Shown: piece after piece, positions 58,875 to 60,000 of the stretch
Numbering within the stretch: position 1 is the stretch's first letter
Layout of the letters: every line of letters starts with the position of its first letter
Assembly (NCBI GenBank): GCA_903813345.2
Contig: CAIIXF020000010.1
Coordinates: 10,410,349 to 10,470,348, forward strand
Length of the DNA stretch: 60,000 nucleotides
Source of the DNA: Owenia fusiformis
Lineage: Eukaryota; Annelida; Polychaeta; Sabellida; Oweniidae
Direction: 5' to 3'
Program-made: the position numbers and the translations under genes
Notes under the pieces: model-generated
The model's input: only the letters and a program-made list of their open reading frames with translations
What the model was told of the DNA's origin: nothing
Databases searched by the model: none

Positions 58875-59070
58875 CTGGCTGATCCGGGGGGGGGGGGGGG
58901 GGGGGGGAGGGGGGGGGGGGGCAATATGTGGGCCCAGAAATTTTTAGGGCTCTTACAATTTTTGGGACCAAAACATGGGCCCAATTTTTTGTATTAGGGG
59001 CCTAAACATTTTTGCATGGACAATTTATTCAAGACTCAAAAATTGGCTTAGCTTCGAGATCCGCCAGTGC
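58875..59070. mobile_element. degenerate G-rich/GGCCC element related to the GGCGGATC family
   Basis: Begins CTGATCCGGGGG with a G run of some 35 bases (one A inside, 58887-58921), continues with GGGCCCAGAAATTTTTAGGG-like words and closes with GATCCGCCAGTGC, which matches the right end of the 55267-56529 element. Shorter internally deleted relative. Confidence 0.5.
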
Positions 59071-60000
59071 GATGCCCCCACAGACACGGGAACAAGAGTT
59101 CATCCCCCTCCCACTCACTATGTATTAGGTAGAAAAAAGACTGTATTTTTTTACATTAGCTAATAATAGCCTATACAGTGACTGGGGGGGGGGTTAAATC
59201 TTCCAGTGCCTGTGGATGCCCCTTTTCTTTATCCTAGTCCAGAATCCAGATCACTAAATATACCACTAACAAAGAAGTAACTACTCGGATTGAAAAGATT
59301 GTATTATCACCCTGCTACTAAACTTTTGGTCAACTCAGAAGATGGTACCATTACTTTCACATTGATCGGTCCACATTATAAAGATGACAGGTTCCAGCTA
59401 TTGCATCAACCAATGAGATCAATATGACCTTTCCCAATATTTATTAGTTCAAAGAAAATACTTATTGTCTGCATACTTTATCACGTTAATAGGACAAAAC
59501 TAGGATATTTAAGTTAACATTTGAATGTTAGCATGCTTGAGTAAAATATGAATTAATTCATAAGGTAAAAATTGTTACATTTTTTGTAAATAAAAGAAAG
59601 AAAACAGCAAAAGATATTTTGTACTTTTGAAACAAGACTCCATTTTCTCCTAACCTAGATTTGATGATGATATCGGGGTCGATGGATGAACAGGATACTT
59701 GACAGCGGCATAATATCTCCGCATTTTAGCAATTATTGCGGAAGGTAAGATATTTATTCTGTTCCTAAGGATCGCAATTGGATATTGTATTTATGAAGAA
59801 AACATACATCCTGAAAATATGTTTTGTGTCTGCAAAATCCTCGCAAAATCTCAGTCGATTGACATGAAATTTCAAGAAAAATTCAAAGTTGAAAGTTTCG
59901 CTTTCAACAGCTGAGTGAATTTTGTATTTTTTAAATTCACTTCAAATCGTCAAACACATCAGACAACTTATCAGTTTGAAATATTATCATTCTCTAGATG
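59071..60000. other. non-coding, nothing recognised
   Basis: Poly-G run near 59184; a GC-richer patch at 59655-59745 precedes GTAAGA but no frame stays open through it. Confidence 0.45.

Overview
This is animal (metazoan) nuclear DNA. It is AT-rich by eye, gene-poor, full of microsatellites, homopolymer runs, miniature inverted-repeat elements, minisatellites and LINE debris, and almost every open frame is short. The repeat style (TIR elements built on TCACTGGCGGATC, ACAGTAAAACCT and TACCGTATTCTCTGTAATTA ends; G-rich/GGCCC-rich degenerate elements; LINE 3' tails) together with a GAS1-type receptor gene suggests a marine invertebrate bilaterian. A mollusc or other lophotrochozoan, or an invertebrate deuterostome, would fit; the sequence alone does not decide.

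The one clear host gene is a single-exon GAS1-like gene on the minus strand (44163-44975). It encodes a secreted, probably GPI-anchored protein with two ten-cysteine GDNF/GAS1 domains and a His/Asp-rich linker. The other substantial protein-coding relic is a 5'-truncated, frameshifted non-LTR retrotransposon on the minus strand (about 56541-58303).

The rest is mostly intergenic or intronic DNA punctuated by mobile and repeated sequence. 0-10 kb: three foldback or TIR elements, including a 27-bp perfect hairpin (2966-3025) and a 1.04-kb element (6933-7970) with inverted arrays of a 16-bp repeat and a 9-bp target duplication. 10-20 kb: a CACACT-type satellite, a 49-bp minisatellite split by a 496-bp GC-rich TIR element, and a MITE interrupted by a retroposon with a 9-bp target duplication. 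20-40 kb: sparse, with hairpins, a decayed tRNA and LINE tails. 40-50 kb: a 43-bp VNTR, the GAS1-like gene, a 19-bp repeat, a 719-bp foldback element and a degenerate array of roughly 110-150-bp units. 50-60 kb: a dense cluster of TIR elements and the LINE.

A scatter of plus-strand segments flanked by plausible splice sites (for example 19011, 25687, 26165, 34839, 48954, 51682) might be exons of a long gene, but each is weak on its own. I see no convincing novel multi-gene system. The most informative observations are about the structure and insertion history of the mobile elements.
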